Below the pieces are notes generated by a model that was not told where the DNA came from, searched no databases, and was given only the letters and a program-made list of their open reading frames with translations. Positions 24,132-33,101 of a stretch of 64,000 bases of DNA are shown one piece after another. The number at the start of each line of letters is the position of its first letter. The first letter of the stretch is position 1. A program made the position numbers and the translations under genes. This DNA comes from Amycolatopsis coloradensis (lineage in GTDB: Bacteria; Actinomycetota; Actinomycetes; Mycobacteriales; Pseudonocardiaceae): contig NZ_MQUQ01000007.1 of NCBI RefSeq assembly GCF_001953865.1, positions 58,960 through 122,959 on the forward strand, written 5' to 3'.

Positions 24132-26135
24132 TTACGGGGTGGCAGTGATCCGGGGGAGCAGGCTGTCCGCGACGGAACGCCACGCCCTCGCTGTGGCGTG
24201 GTTCGGACGAGTCACTGCAAGCAGCTCACCGGACTCGAGCGCGCTCTGTACTGTGCCGTGGCCGCGGCCGACGACTAAATGCGGCATGATCGGGCAGCTG
24301 AAGTCGTTGGCCAGCCGGGTCAACTGCGCAGCAGCCTCCTTCGGCAGCGCGCGAGGCCCTACAGGAACCGCGGCGACGACAGCGCCGGCTAAGGTTCCAG
24401 AATAGGTGCCGAACTGCTTCACCAGCCGGTTCACGTCGGCGATCACCTGGCCATCGTCCACGAGGTCGTCGCGCTCACCCCTGCCTGTGTCCGTCGAGCC
24501 GTCGGCTTCGGGGGTGGAGAAGCTCGGAGCGGGTACGTCATTGGACACCTGGGCCTCGGTAATGCTGACCGTGAGCAGCGTTGCACGCCAGCCGTCCGGG
24601 TCCCAATCGGCGCCAAACTGTCCCCGTCCGGAATCCTCGACTGCCTGCAGGAACGGTGCTTGCAGTGTTTGAACCAAGTCCCTGTCCAGCAAGTCGAGGC
24701 TGATGCCCCGGTAGTACTCGCGGACCAGCTCAGCGTCGTCCTCGGATTCGAAGTCTTCCGCCAGCGCTTGGAAGGCCAAGTCGAGCGGCTCGCCGGTGTA
24801 TTCAGTGCGTCGGGCAGCGAGTCGTAGCAGTTCGATCGCGGCTTCGTGCTCACCCTCCGACTCCTCGCAGTAGGCCACGAAGGTTCGGAAGCCTTCGGTG
24901 AGCCAGGCGAGCATGGGCGCAGGGTATTGACTGTGGTCACCAGGGGACAGTTGGGGCTCTGTGTAGCGGCTGTCGTAATGTCCCGGGGGATAGGGGAAAC
25001 AGATGACCACCGCGTCCGCCATATCGGTGGCGAAGGCCGCGTCCGGAGTGGCATTGAGCGGTCCGGTGTCGAGCAGGATCAGGTCTGCGTAGGACTTCGC
25101 CGCCTCAAGCGCGTGTCGCCAGCGCTCACCTGGTCCCTGAGGTCCATCGGACGGGCCGGGCACGATCCTGAGTTCGCCTCCGGTTGGCCCCCTATGGAGC
25201 ACGGCTTCTCCGCGAACCCCGGACCACGGGGCCGGGTCCCGCTCCTGGTTGCGTCCGGCGGTGCTATGGGTGAGCGTCCCTTGCTCGTCCAGGTCCGCGA
25301 TCAACACCCGAAGGCCTTGCTGTGCCCAGACTGCGGCCGCCTGCAGGAGCAGTGCCGAGCGCCCCAGGCCGCCCTTGCGAGACACGATCGCCACGGTGCG
25401 TCCGATCGGGGTGCGCCCGTCTCCATCTGCCAGCAGGTCGGGGTGGGGGCCCGCGATCTGCTGTGGGCTCGGGAACCGGCGGGAGAGGTCGACGAGGTCG
25501 GTCTTGCGCCAGAGCGCGATCCGGCGCAGAACTCTGCTCCACGCCAGGATATCTACCGGTGATGACGGGGCCGCGCCGAATTCCGCGTCGGTGAGCTCGT
25601 CGTGTGTCCAGCACTCGATCGCCCCGGCGGGGAGTCCGGCGGCGAGTGCGTCGGCGGCGTGGCGCCACGTCCGGGCCCCGTCGACGAGGACGATGTCGCC
25701 GTCGTGGCCCAGGCGGTACAGCCGGATCCGGCCACGGGTAAGCGGGACGTATCGCAGGCCGGGCAGGCCGGTGACGCGATACAGAGCCGCCGCCGAACTG
25801 TCCTTGGCGGGGAGCGCGCGGGGAAGGATCGCCTCGACCAGGTCGGCGATCCCCAGATCGGTCATCGTGAGGTCGAGGCCGGTCGCGGTCGGTGAAACGG
25901 CCGAGATCCCGTACGCGCCGCCGAGGTCAGCCGGGTGGTGCGGCCCTACCGCCGCGGCGGTCAGTGAGAGCACTTCGGCTTCAAACGCTGCTTGCCCGCC
26001 GGAGGTGTCCGGAACGAGCGGGCCGCCGCCCTGCTGGCGCTGCTGCACGAGGCGCTGCCGCGCCTGCTGGTGGGATTCCCCGGTGTAGGCCCTGCGCTTG
26101 GCAGGAAGACCGAATATGCGTGGCTGAACAGCCAT
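24132..26135 (-). CDS. MinD/ParA-superfamily ATPase with altered P-loop, 667 residues
   Basis: Start ATG (MAVQPRIFGLP) after GAGGAAGGC. The N-terminal 240 residues are of unknown fold. At about 250-260 a deviant Walker A reads VSRKGGLGRSALL: the signature Lys is kept but the P-loop Lys is Arg. ADLDEQGTLTHS and LILLDTGPLNATPDAA follow in the order expected of the SIMIBI class. The C-terminal 250 residues are acidic and include a possible regulatory region. It resembles the regulatory CpaE/SAF-type relatives rather than a classical ParA. Context suggests plasmid maintenance or control. Confidence 0.6.
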   Translation of the reverse strand: MAVQPRIFGLPAKRRAYTGESHQQARQRLVQQRQQGGGPLVPDTSGGQAAFEAEVLSLTAAAVGPHHPADLGGAYGISAVSPTATGLDLTMTDLGIADLVEAILPRALPAKDSSAAALYRVTGLPGLRYVPLTRGRIRLYRLGHDGDIVLVDGARTWRHAADALAAGLPAGAIECWTHDELTDAEFGAAPSSPVDILAWSRVLRRIALWRKTDLVDLSRRFPSPQQIAGPHPDLLADGDGRTPIGRTVAIVSRKGGLGRSALLLQAAAVWAQQGLRVLIADLDEQGTLTHSTAGRNQERDPAPWSGVRGEAVLHRGPTGGELRIVPGPSDGPQGPGERWRHALEAAKSYADLILLDTGPLNATPDAAFATDMADAVVICFPYPPGHYDSRYTEPQLSPGDHSQYPAPMLAWLTEGFRTFVAYCEESEGEHEAAIELLRLAARRTEYTGEPLDLAFQALAEDFESEDDAELVREYYRGISLDLLDRDLVQTLQAPFLQAVEDSGRGQFGADWDPDGWRATLLTVSITEAQVSNDVPAPSFSTPEADGSTDTGRGERDDLVDDGQVIADVNRLVKQFGTYSGTLAGAVVAAVPVGPRALPKEAAAQLTRLANDFSCPIMPHLVVGRGHGTVQSALESGELLAVTRPNHATARAWRSVADSLLPRITATP

Positions 26136-26368
26136 GGCGAATGCCTTCCTCGACACGTCCGCCCGGCTCGGCTGTGTCGAAGTAACGTCTCGACGAACGA
26201 CATCTGATTCGCAAGGCACGGCGAGCTGTAGCTAGTTCTGCCAGCCTGAGTGCGGGACCCGGTGCCGGGGGGAGCCGCGCTGGCAGGGCCGCCGTCCAGC
26301 CCGAGCGAATCATACCGCGCACATACTTTGCCGCTGTTCAACGCCACCTCAGGGGGTCGGCGGTCTGG

Positions 26369-26660
26369 TTACTCCAGTTCGTCGCTGAGGACGAGCTGCC
26401 CGTTCGGTTCGAGCGGGCGGTAGGCGTCGAGCCGGGTGTCGACGTGCTCGGCGAAGACCTAGGGGGTGGGGTTCATGGCCTGGCGGGTGAACGGGCCAGG
26501 CTGGACCAGCTGCCGCACGTCGGTGTTCCGTCCTGCGACGCCAACACCGTAGAAGGTGGCCTGCAGCACCGCGTCCTGCTCCGCTGGTTCGCTGGGCAGC
26601 AGGCGCGCATCGCCTGTACTGGGTGTAGTCGGCTACGCGGATTCCGGTCTCCCACGTGTT
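26369..26660 (-). pseudogene. Decayed coding fragment, unknown family
   Basis: In one minus-strand frame, VLQATFYGVGVAGRNTDVRQ and LVQPGPFTRQAMNPTP run into a stop, then VFAEHVDTRLDAYRPLEPN and GQLVLSDELE continue to a second stop at 26369. Coding-like codon use on both sides of an internal stop indicates a broken gene. I do not recognise the family. The flanks 26220-26368 and 26661-27180 hold no gene; CAGTGGG words recur at about 27050-27115. Confidence 0.35.
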
Positions 26661-27186
26661 GACCAAGACCACCGCGAGAGCGACCAGCAGCGGCGGCCGC
26701 ATCCGGGGCACGGACGGGCATTGCAACCGCTGGCGACGAACCCGGCACTACGACTTGTGGTCGCGCTTTCTGGGGGTGGTTAGGTGCGGCATCGTGGCGG
26801 GCAGTCCTTGGTGGCTTTGCGTCTCAAGACTGCCGAGTTCGACGTCTCCCGGCAACGCTGACACTCCAGCATTCGGTTGTGCACGCGCGCGCGTTACCTA
26901 ACGCAACTTCAGTTGCTTACTTGCACCCTGAACGTCACCACCTACGGAAAATGAACCAAGAAAAATTCGTTGCACTGCAGGACGGCGAAGCCGGCCTGTA
27001 GTGCCTCGCAGGGAGTTTGAGGGCAGCGTGCCCTCAAGGGGAGAGTGAAGTGGGACAGCTCAGTGGGAGGTCTTCCTGGGGAGACACAGTGGGTAAGTCC
27101 AGTGGGAGACCACTGCCTCTCAACGCTCGATTCTAGGCCTCTGACCTGCGATTATGCCCCTGAATACGGCGCTGCCTGTAGTCGCG

Positions 27187-27354
27187 GTTTTTGGGGGTGG
27201 TGATGTCCTGTTTTCAGGGGTTCGTTCGGTCGCGATTTCTCGGGCTGGTTCCGTCCTACTTTTCAGGGGTGGTTCCGTCCCGAAATCTTCGGTGGTTAGG
27301 TCCTGGTTTCTGGGGGTGGTTATGTCGCGGTTTCTGGGGGTGGTTTCCGTCGCG
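27187..27354. repeat. Seven tandem ~24-bp iterons, probable replication origin
   Basis: Seven head-to-tail copies with cores near 27198, 27221, 27246, 27270, 27293, 27317 and 27341 (spacing 23-25) match TTTCtGGGGGTGGTTnnGTC. Further single copies lie at 26766-26785 and, inside the Rep-like gene, at 28127-28146. The array stands downstream of two winged-helix genes and a primase gene, the usual neighbourhood of an iteron origin. Confidence 0.65.
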
Positions 27355-27420
27355 CGCGGGCATCGAAAAGCCCGGCCTCGATGTGGTCGAGACCGGGCTG
27401 GCGGGGTTCGCACCCGGTGT

Positions 27421-28017
27421 CTAACGTGCCGCCTGGCGCCTTTCGCCCTCGGTGCCAGTGGACGTCGGGTGACCCGGGGCAGCAGGTCGGAGCAGGCGGA
27501 GGCCGCCCCGCGTGTGCGATGTAGCGATCATCCGGGCATCCGTCTCGGCGGCGTCTGCACGGATCCCGGCGCCGCGGCCGGACTGCGGCTTGAGTTCATC
27601 CCAGACGGTCTCGGACATGCTGGCGCGGAGTTCGTCGCAGCGCTGCCGAGCCATCGCGCGCTCAGCGACCAATTCGGATGTCATGTGCGGCGCGTCGGGG
27701 TGGTTGAGCAGAACTCTCTTGCTTGCCCCGGCCTGGTAGACGCCGTCGACCTTGTCCAGCACTTCGATCACGATCAGGTTCACATCAGCCAGGCGCTTGA
27801 GTGCCTTCGAGACGGTGTTCGTGCTACTGCGGAGATCTCGGGCGACGGCCTTGACGCTGAGGATGTGTCCGAATTCGGCGTCTGCCTGGATCGCGAGATA
27901 GGTGAGCAGTCCGAACTCGGCGGCGCCTGGAGCATTTGTTGTCAGCGCCCAGAGTATCGCGTCCGAGTTTCGGTCTGCCGGGGCGCTCGCGTCGGGTGAC
28001 TCATGCGGATTCGTCAC
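27421..28017 (-). CDS. Winged-helix protein next to the iterons
   Basis: GTG at 28017 is chosen because GGAGG is five bases upstream; longer starts exist (ATG 28098). 198 residues. A winged helix spans about residues 25-110 (AEFGLLTYLAIQADAEFG; SSTNTVSKALKRLADVNLI). The C-terminus is Gly/Pro/Arg-rich. The start overlaps the end of the Rep-like gene by 17 bases, so the two are co-translated. Likely a replication or copy-control factor acting at the adjacent repeats. Confidence 0.6.
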   Translation of the reverse strand: MTNPHESPDASAPADRNSDAILWALTTNAPGAAEFGLLTYLAIQADAEFGHILSVKAVARDLRSSTNTVSKALKRLADVNLIVIEVLDKVDGVYQAGASKRVLLNHPDAPHMTSELVAERAMARQRCDELRASMSETVWDELKPQSGRGAGIRADAAETDARMIATSHTRGGLRLLRPAAPGHPTSTGTEGERRQAAR

Positions 28018-28960
28018 GTCGACCTCCGTCCTGGGGCTCGTGGCGGTCGTTGGCCAGTCGAGGAGTGCGAGCTGGCCGGGTTCGTCGGGTGCTGGCATCG
28101 GTCCTGGTCCTGGGCTTGTCGTCCGTGTTTCTGGGGGTGGTGTCGTCAACCGCGACAGATGACTCGGTGCTTTTGCCGGACCGGCGGCGATAGGGAGTTC
28201 GCGTGCCGGGGCGCGCGGCGAGGATCTCCCGAAGCGTCGTCGCCAGGTCCTTTCGCTCGTCTTCTGTGAGCACCTGCGCGATCGGCAAGATCACTGGCGG
28301 TCGGCCGTCGGCGATGTCGACGATAACCATTCCCGCGTCCTCCAACTCTTGGCGCAGTGTTGGTACCGTGACGGGGGAGACGCCTGCGGTCTTCGCGAGC
28401 ACGGCCGAAGACTCTTCGCACCATGGCGGCCGCGAGCCCCCGTCGTTGTTCTTCGGCTGGAGCTCCAGCACTGCCCCGAAGAGACGCAGCGCTTTGCCGC
28501 CGTGCTCTAGATCCGGAAGCCGGTCGAGCAAGTCCGGCGGCAGCTTCACGTACCGTGCCGCGGGCAACACCGTTCGGGCCGAGGCCCGGCCCTGTCCTCG
28601 CCTGGTATTGACCACGAACGCCGGCTGCGTTCCCTTCGTGTTCTTGTGCTCCCGCAGCAGCGCCGCCATACCGCGCTTCCACTGAGCGGTCGACAACCCC
28701 AGGCGATCGGCGCCGACCTCCCTGCGCATGATCGCGGGCGTGTTCGGCCCCGATCGCCCATCAAGCAGCAGATAGATCAGAAAGGCGTTCGCGTCATGGT
28801 TCCGGGAGCCCAACAGGTCGACCGGCATCCGGAGGTGATGCTTCCCGACCAACGACGCCGCACGCAATTGGTCGAGCGGGTTCGGTTTCTCCTCCGCCCG
28901 CTCTCGTCGAAGTGGCTGATTCAACTGATCACGTCCTCGTTGAGGCGTGACACCCGACAT
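28001..28960 (-). CDS. Putative plasmid replication initiator (winged-helix)
   Basis: ATG start; 319 residues. A first DNA-binding-like region lies around SRNHDANAFLIYLLLDG and REVGADRLGLSTAQWKRGM; a second winged helix spans about 195-240 (LAKTAGVSPVTVPTLRQELE). The tail is Arg/Thr-rich and disordered (RTRTDASTRRTRPART), with an iteron-like sequence embedded in its DNA. Two successive winged helices are typical of iteron-binding Rep proteins. No specific Rep family was recognised. A TACAAC -10-like box lies about 20 bases upstream. Confidence 0.55.
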   Translation of the reverse strand: MSGVTPQRGRDQLNQPLRRERAEEKPNPLDQLRAASLVGKHHLRMPVDLLGSRNHDANAFLIYLLLDGRSGPNTPAIMRREVGADRLGLSTAQWKRGMAALLREHKNTKGTQPAFVVNTRRGQGRASARTVLPAARYVKLPPDLLDRLPDLEHGGKALRLFGAVLELQPKNNDGGSRPPWCEESSAVLAKTAGVSPVTVPTLRQELEDAGMVIVDIADGRPPVILPIAQVLTEDERKDLATTLREILAARPGTRTPYRRRSGKSTESSVAVDDTTPRNTDDKPRTRTDASTRRTRPARTPRLANDRHEPQDGGRRDESA

Positions 28961-29033
28961 TGGCCCTGGCGTGTTGTACTCTCGAAACTGAACGAACGGG
29001 GTCCAGCGCCAGCATCGCGTATCACGGACTTCG

Positions 29034-29069
29034 CACCAGGCCGGGAGTGGACGCTCCTGGCCTTTGGTG
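29034..29069. terminator. Stem-loop with T-run between primase and Rep-like gene
   Basis: CACCAGGCCGGGAG pairs imperfectly with CTCCTGGCCTTTGGTG around a six-base loop, followed on the plus side by TTTT. It lies in the 213-base gap 28961-29173 and could end minus-strand primase transcripts or plus-strand read-through. Confidence 0.45.
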
Positions 29070-29173
29070 TTTTCCGGGCTGATCTTCGCACCGCCCTGGC
29101 GTCAGCTGTGGTCGGCGCGCCGCGCGCCGAAGCGGATGATTCCCCAGCTGCTCGTCACCAGTACGACCGGACT

Positions 29174-31099
29174 TTAGGCGGACACCAGGCGATGCCGTCC
29201 GGCGATCCGCCGCCGCGCCTCGGCGAAGTCGGCACGCTCCCCGCTCCTAGGGAACGGTTCCCGCCGACGCGCGCCCCAGAGCTGAAGATGTTGTTCGCCA
29301 GAATGAGGTCGCCTCGGCCGCTTCCTTGCGCGCATCCACTGCTCTTCCTCGCGCCACCAGGCGTAGACCTCGCGGTCGACCAGCATCCACCGTGCTTGCT
29401 CGCCTCGGTAGCCGTGCGTACCGAGGCGCCTCGCCGCTCGTGCAAGTGCTGACGTGTTCAGGGTGGCCGAGCCCGAGCGGGTTTGTCGCACGAGGCCAAA
29501 CTTTCTCATCGTGGTCAGGTACCGCTCACAGGTCTCCACTGTATAACCACATATACGGCTCAGCGTCGTTGCATTGGCTCCATTTACGCATGCGGCAGCT
29601 ACTCGAGCACAGTGACGACCAAGACCTCCGACCTTTCGTGGTGCAAAAGCGTCTGCAGCACGGATTCTCAGAGACTCACGAAGGCGGTGCCGTAGATCTT
29701 CTCGCACCGGACCCGGGGGGCGGGGTCCTTGTGTCCCACCCTGTTGTTGCTGTTCAGGTGTGGTAGCTGGGGGAAGGAGCTTCCAGGTGGCGGCCCGTGG
29801 GCCTACCGCCTCGGCGGTCCGGAGGAGGAAGCCGTCCTTACTGAGGCGGTCGAAGGCGCGGGCGGCGGCGGACTTGCTGATGCCTGCCATGGCCGCAGCG
29901 CGGCGGACGTCGAGATCGATCTCGACGCCGCAGGCTTCCAATGCCACGAGGCAGACCGCGTCGAGCACTCCCCGGTCGGCGGGTCCGGATTGGCGGGCCC
30001 AGCGAGCGGGGTCCTCGTCGAGCGCTGCCTGAACCGTTGCGACGTACCTGGCCGTTTCTTCCGCGCGGTTGATGGCGTCTTGGGTTGCGGCTGGGGGAAG
30101 CTGGGCGGCGTACTCGACGCAGCGGCGCCACTGGCGGCGCAACAACGCAACGGCCTCCTCGCTGCCGCGACGAATCCGTGCCGCTCCAGCGCGAGGATTC
30201 GAGCGGGTGCGAGCGTGTTCCAGGCCTGGTGCGCGGTCCAGCAGCGCATGTACCTCCGGCCACGACCACCGGGCGAGGGCCAGTCCTACCAGGACGGTTG
30301 CCAGCAGTCCACTGGCCTCGCCGTCGCGGGCGACGGTGTCCAGCGCCGCGCGGGTGCTCGGCGACGGTTCCCGCCGGAGCCCGGCCAGCGCTAGTCCTCC
30401 GTTCCGCTGGATGATCTCCCTCGTGGTGAGCGTCGCCGTGGAGCGTTCGTCCGGCGTCGACACGGTGGCGTCCAGTTCTTCGGTGAGTCGTTCGACCACA
30501 CCAGAGACACCCGACTCGAGCGCGGCGGCCGCCGCGAGGGGAGTGGCGGGGTCCAGCAGCACGGCATGTCCGCCGTCGCGATGCGGAGCGCCCGGGGGCC
30601 GGGCAGCCCCGGTGCCCGGATTGCACAGCATCCCGTGGTCGAGGGTCGGCAGCGCTCGCGCCAGGAGCTTGGCGAGCCGTCGCACCGCGAGCGGGGCGGC
30701 GCCGCCAGGTCCGGTGGCGAGCCACACGTGGCGGCCGCCACCGGTCCCGGAGGCGGTCACGACGTACCGGACGCCGGCTGTGTCGAGCAGATCGCGAAGG
30801 CGCGCCAGGTCGGTCTCGACATCGCCGCGCGTGGTGTCCAGGTCGAAGCACAGCAGCCGGAACTGGCCGGATTCGTCGGCGAGGTAGAGCGCGTAGGGGC
30901 CTGGCGGCGGCGCGTCCGGCCAGGGCTGGTGGTCGTACTGGTGCAGCCACGTCGACGTCGTGTCATCCCAGGTGTCAGTTCGCAGCCCGCGGCGCGGACT
31001 GATCGCTTCCGCGAGCCGCCAGCAGGCGGCCACGTCGACCGCTGGCACGGCCGGGGTTCGGCTTTCGTTCCTGTCGATGTGCGCAGGTGGGGACGTCAT
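29174..31099 (-). CDS. Archaeo-eukaryotic-type primase/polymerase with C-terminal HTH
   Basis: Start ATG (MTSPPAHIDRNES) gives about 641 residues. Residues 60-200 carry AEP primase signatures: the metal-binding FDLDTTRGD at about 86 and SGTGGGRHVWL at about 121 (nucleotide-binding His). A long helical linker follows, then two helix-turn-helix units (MAGISKSAAARAFDRLSKDG; TLSRICGYTVETCERYL). No helicase motifs are present. On plasmids such proteins prime or extend DNA at the origin. It is upstream of the Rep-like gene on the same strand. No strong ribosome site; an ATG at 31150 is an alternative start. Confidence 0.7.
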   Translation of the reverse strand: MTSPPAHIDRNESRTPAVPAVDVAACWRLAEAISPRRGLRTDTWDDTTSTWLHQYDHQPWPDAPPPGPYALYLADESGQFRLLCFDLDTTRGDVETDLARLRDLLDTAGVRYVVTASGTGGGRHVWLATGPGGAAPLAVRRLAKLLARALPTLDHGMLCNPGTGAARPPGAPHRDGGHAVLLDPATPLAAAAALESGVSGVVERLTEELDATVSTPDERSTATLTTREIIQRNGGLALAGLRREPSPSTRAALDTVARDGEASGLLATVLVGLALARWSWPEVHALLDRAPGLEHARTRSNPRAGAARIRRGSEEAVALLRRQWRRCVEYAAQLPPAATQDAINRAEETARYVATVQAALDEDPARWARQSGPADRGVLDAVCLVALEACGVEIDLDVRRAAAMAGISKSAAARAFDRLSKDGFLLRTAEAVGPRAATWKLLPPATTPEQQQQGGTQGPRPPGPVREDLRHRLRESLRIRAADAFAPRKVGGLGRHCARVAAACVNGANATTLSRICGYTVETCERYLTTMRKFGLVRQTRSGSATLNTSALARAARRLGTHGYRGEQARWMLVDREVYAWWREEEQWMRARKRPRRPHSGEQHLQLWGARRREPFPRSGERADFAEARRRIAGRHRLVSA

Positions 31100-31514
31100 T
31101 CCAGAACCCGCCGACCTGCCGCCGCGGCGCTGAGGACGGAAGACATGCACGGCAGGCTGCGGTCGAGGGGTGCGCGGTCAGTGCGCACCGAGGACGGCGA
31201 CACGCCGAGGCGACGGTTGCCGCCCTCGTCGACGCGCGACGAGCACGGCGCTGCCGAACCCGCGAACGACCTGCGGGGTTTGGTGGTGATCTGCCCCATG
31301 CAGGCGGTGTGGCCTGCGGAAATGGGCAGCACAAAGAAGGCGCGCGGAGACACAGAAGCACCGCAGTGCTGGAAAATGCCCCCGGCACCAGGTACCGTAG
31401 GCACGACAAAGCCCTTCTTGCGAGGTCGGGCAATTTAGGGCCCCCGGGTGGCACCAGGGGTTCGAGGTGCAACTGATATGACCGGCAAGTCGAGGTCAGT
31501 TGCAACCAGGCTTA

Positions 31515-31543
31515 GAGGCGGCATCTCCTTGAGGTGCCGCCTC
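31515..31543 (-). terminator. Stem-loop after the duplicated RHH gene
   Basis: GAGGCGGCA (31515-31523) pairs perfectly with TGCCGCCTC (31535-31543), nine bases beyond the stop of the RHH gene. The remaining gap to the primase (31100-31514) has only weak frames on either strand. Confidence 0.55.
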
Positions 31544-31551
31544 GCCGTTGT

Positions 31552-32124
31552 TTACGACGCCATGCGTTCCTCCTCGGCGAGGCCGAATTCGGCGAGGAGG
31601 GCAAGTTCGAGTTCTGCCAGGTCCTCTTTGGTCAGGTTCTTGTCGAAGCTGAGGGCTCGCTCGACCACGTCGCCGAGGCCAACAGTTCGCAGCCCGGCCT
31701 CCAAAATTCGGTCGTAGGCAAGCGTTCCCCGCTCACGACGTTCGAGAGCCGCGATCTTCATGGCCACGTGCAGCCGGGCGTCGACGCTGGGACGTTCCGT
31801 GCGCGTCTTCGACCCAAGAGCACGCGTTTTGGCGCCAGATTCCTCCCTGGCGAAGCCGAACTCGGCCAGCAGGAGGAATTCAAGTTCTTTCACGTCCTCT
31901 TTGGTCACGACGTTGTCGCAGCCAAGGGTTCGTTCCACGACGTTGCCAAGACCTACAGCTCGCAGACCGGCCTCCAGGATCCGGTCGTAGGCAAGCGTTC
32001 CCGCCTGGCGGCGTTCGAGAGCGGCGATCTTCATGGCTGCGTGCAGCCGGGCGTCGACGCTGGGACGTTCCGTCGGCGTCTTCGACCCAAGAGCACGCTG
32101 TTTCACACCACCGGGCTTCGGCAT
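31552..32124 (-). CDS. Tandem-duplicated ribbon-helix-helix protein
   Basis: Start ATG (MPKPGGVKQRALGSK) gives 190 residues made of two near-identical units of about 90 residues. Each has RPSVDARLHxAMKIAALERR then GTLAYDRILEAGLR, the strand-helix-helix pattern of RHH (CopG/Arc-like) DNA-binding proteins, and an acidic end (TKEDxxELE). RHH proteins normally act as dimers; here one chain can form the whole dimer. The frame is open up to an ATG at 32583, but that part has no coding character. Likely a copy-number or transcription repressor. Confidence 0.65.
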   Translation of the reverse strand: MPKPGGVKQRALGSKTPTERPSVDARLHAAMKIAALERRQAGTLAYDRILEAGLRAVGLGNVVERTLGCDNVVTKEDVKELEFLLLAEFGFAREESGAKTRALGSKTRTERPSVDARLHVAMKIAALERRERGTLAYDRILEAGLRTVGLGDVVERALSFDKNLTKEDLAELELALLAEFGLAEEERMAS

Positions 32125-32575
32125 GGCGGCCACTGTTGTACATAAACGGAACGCGGGCAAGCACCAGGCGTTATTCCGGGCGTGTTGCGCGTGCCGTACG
32201 GAGTTCAGGCAAGGAGGCCGGACGCCAGCCGGATCGTCTCGGTGGCGGGACCGGAAGGGGTTCATCGTCCGCTGGTGCCAGCCGATGGCCGCGCTCTCGT
32301 CGTGCCAGTACGGCGTTTCCGTTGGATTGCGGTCCTGAAGTGGCGTCTCGGGTAGGTCGGCATCCGCCAACCTGCCCGAGTTCCGGGCGCGGTGTGTCGT
32401 TGCGGTCCAACCGCGCAGCGGCGGTGCTTGGGCGGTGAGGACGGATCGTGCTGTCGTCGCCGGGGTCAACGCGCCGTATCGGCGCCCGGGTTGGGAAGGC
32501 GATCGCTCCTGGGGTGAACCGGGTCGCCTCGCCACCAGAGTCGCCGGTTGGCTCGACTGCGCGTGGGCCGCGAGC

Positions 32576-32701
32576 TTATTCATCGGGACTACCTTCGACG
32601 TCGAGCTGGCGTTTCCGCCGACGCCGGATCAGCACGCCACGGGTGACGCACGCGATCCCCGCCGCGTACATGACGGCGGCCGCGATCCAGCCCCAGATCA
32701 T
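32576..32701 (-). CDS. Small membrane protein, 41 residues
   Basis: ATG preceded by GGGGGAAG. One hydrophobic helix (MIWGWIAAAVMYAAGIACV) is followed by a strongly basic stop-transfer (RRRRKRQ) and an acidic end. The ribosome site, helix and charge pattern support a real gene. It lies upstream of the RHH gene; 32125-32575 between them shows no clear gene. Confidence 0.5.
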   Translation of the reverse strand: MIWGWIAAAVMYAAGIACVTRGVLIRRRRKRQLDVEGSPDE

Positions 32702-32840
32702 CTACTTCCCCCTGTCCCCGGCGCGACGCTACTTGATCACCGGCTCTTCCATCCAGTGCGGCCGGATCCGGTGACCGCCGCGTGACCGGGGTGCGGATTC
32801 TGCCGCCGACCGGCGGGAAGCCCAGTCGTTGAATACTCGA

Positions 32841-32854
32841 TTAACTATGGTTAA
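32841..32854. promoter_or_regulatory. TTAACT palindrome, copy 1
   Basis: TTAACTATGGTTAA is a near-perfect 14-bp dyad in an AT-rich island between the small membrane gene and the gene starting at 33102. The same motif recurs at 39564 and 46689 in promoter context, suggesting one shared regulator. No clear -35 is seen at this copy. Confidence 0.5.
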
Positions 32855-33101
32855 ACGCGCACTGTAACCGTTTTTCACTCATTTAGCCCAAACATCGTGG
32901 AGTTTTGCCCATGATCGTGACTCTAGGTCATCTCTGTGGTTAGGTGACTTCCACGAGGCGAGGACGGATCGGGGGATCCGCTCCACGACACGGCACACGC
33001 TCGATGCTGGTTCCACAGGGGGGAGCCGCGACGGCGTCGCGGGCAGTGGTCGTCGTCGCTTCCCGGCTCAGCCGGGTTCGCCGCGAACCGAGGGGGGTTC
33101 C

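Noticed and set aside
27120..27413. Protein-coding gene across the iterons on the minus strand
   Set aside because: The 97-codon frame is made of the tandem repeats themselves and has no ribosome site; treated as origin DNA.
31096..31404. Minus-strand 102-codon gene upstream of the primase
   Set aside because: Overlaps the primase start, mixed codon bias, no domain and no ribosome site.
32125..32583. 153-residue N-terminal extension of the duplicated RHH protein
   Set aside because: The frame is open and begins with an ATG overlapping the small membrane gene, but composition and codon use are non-coding and the RHH unit has its own ATG.
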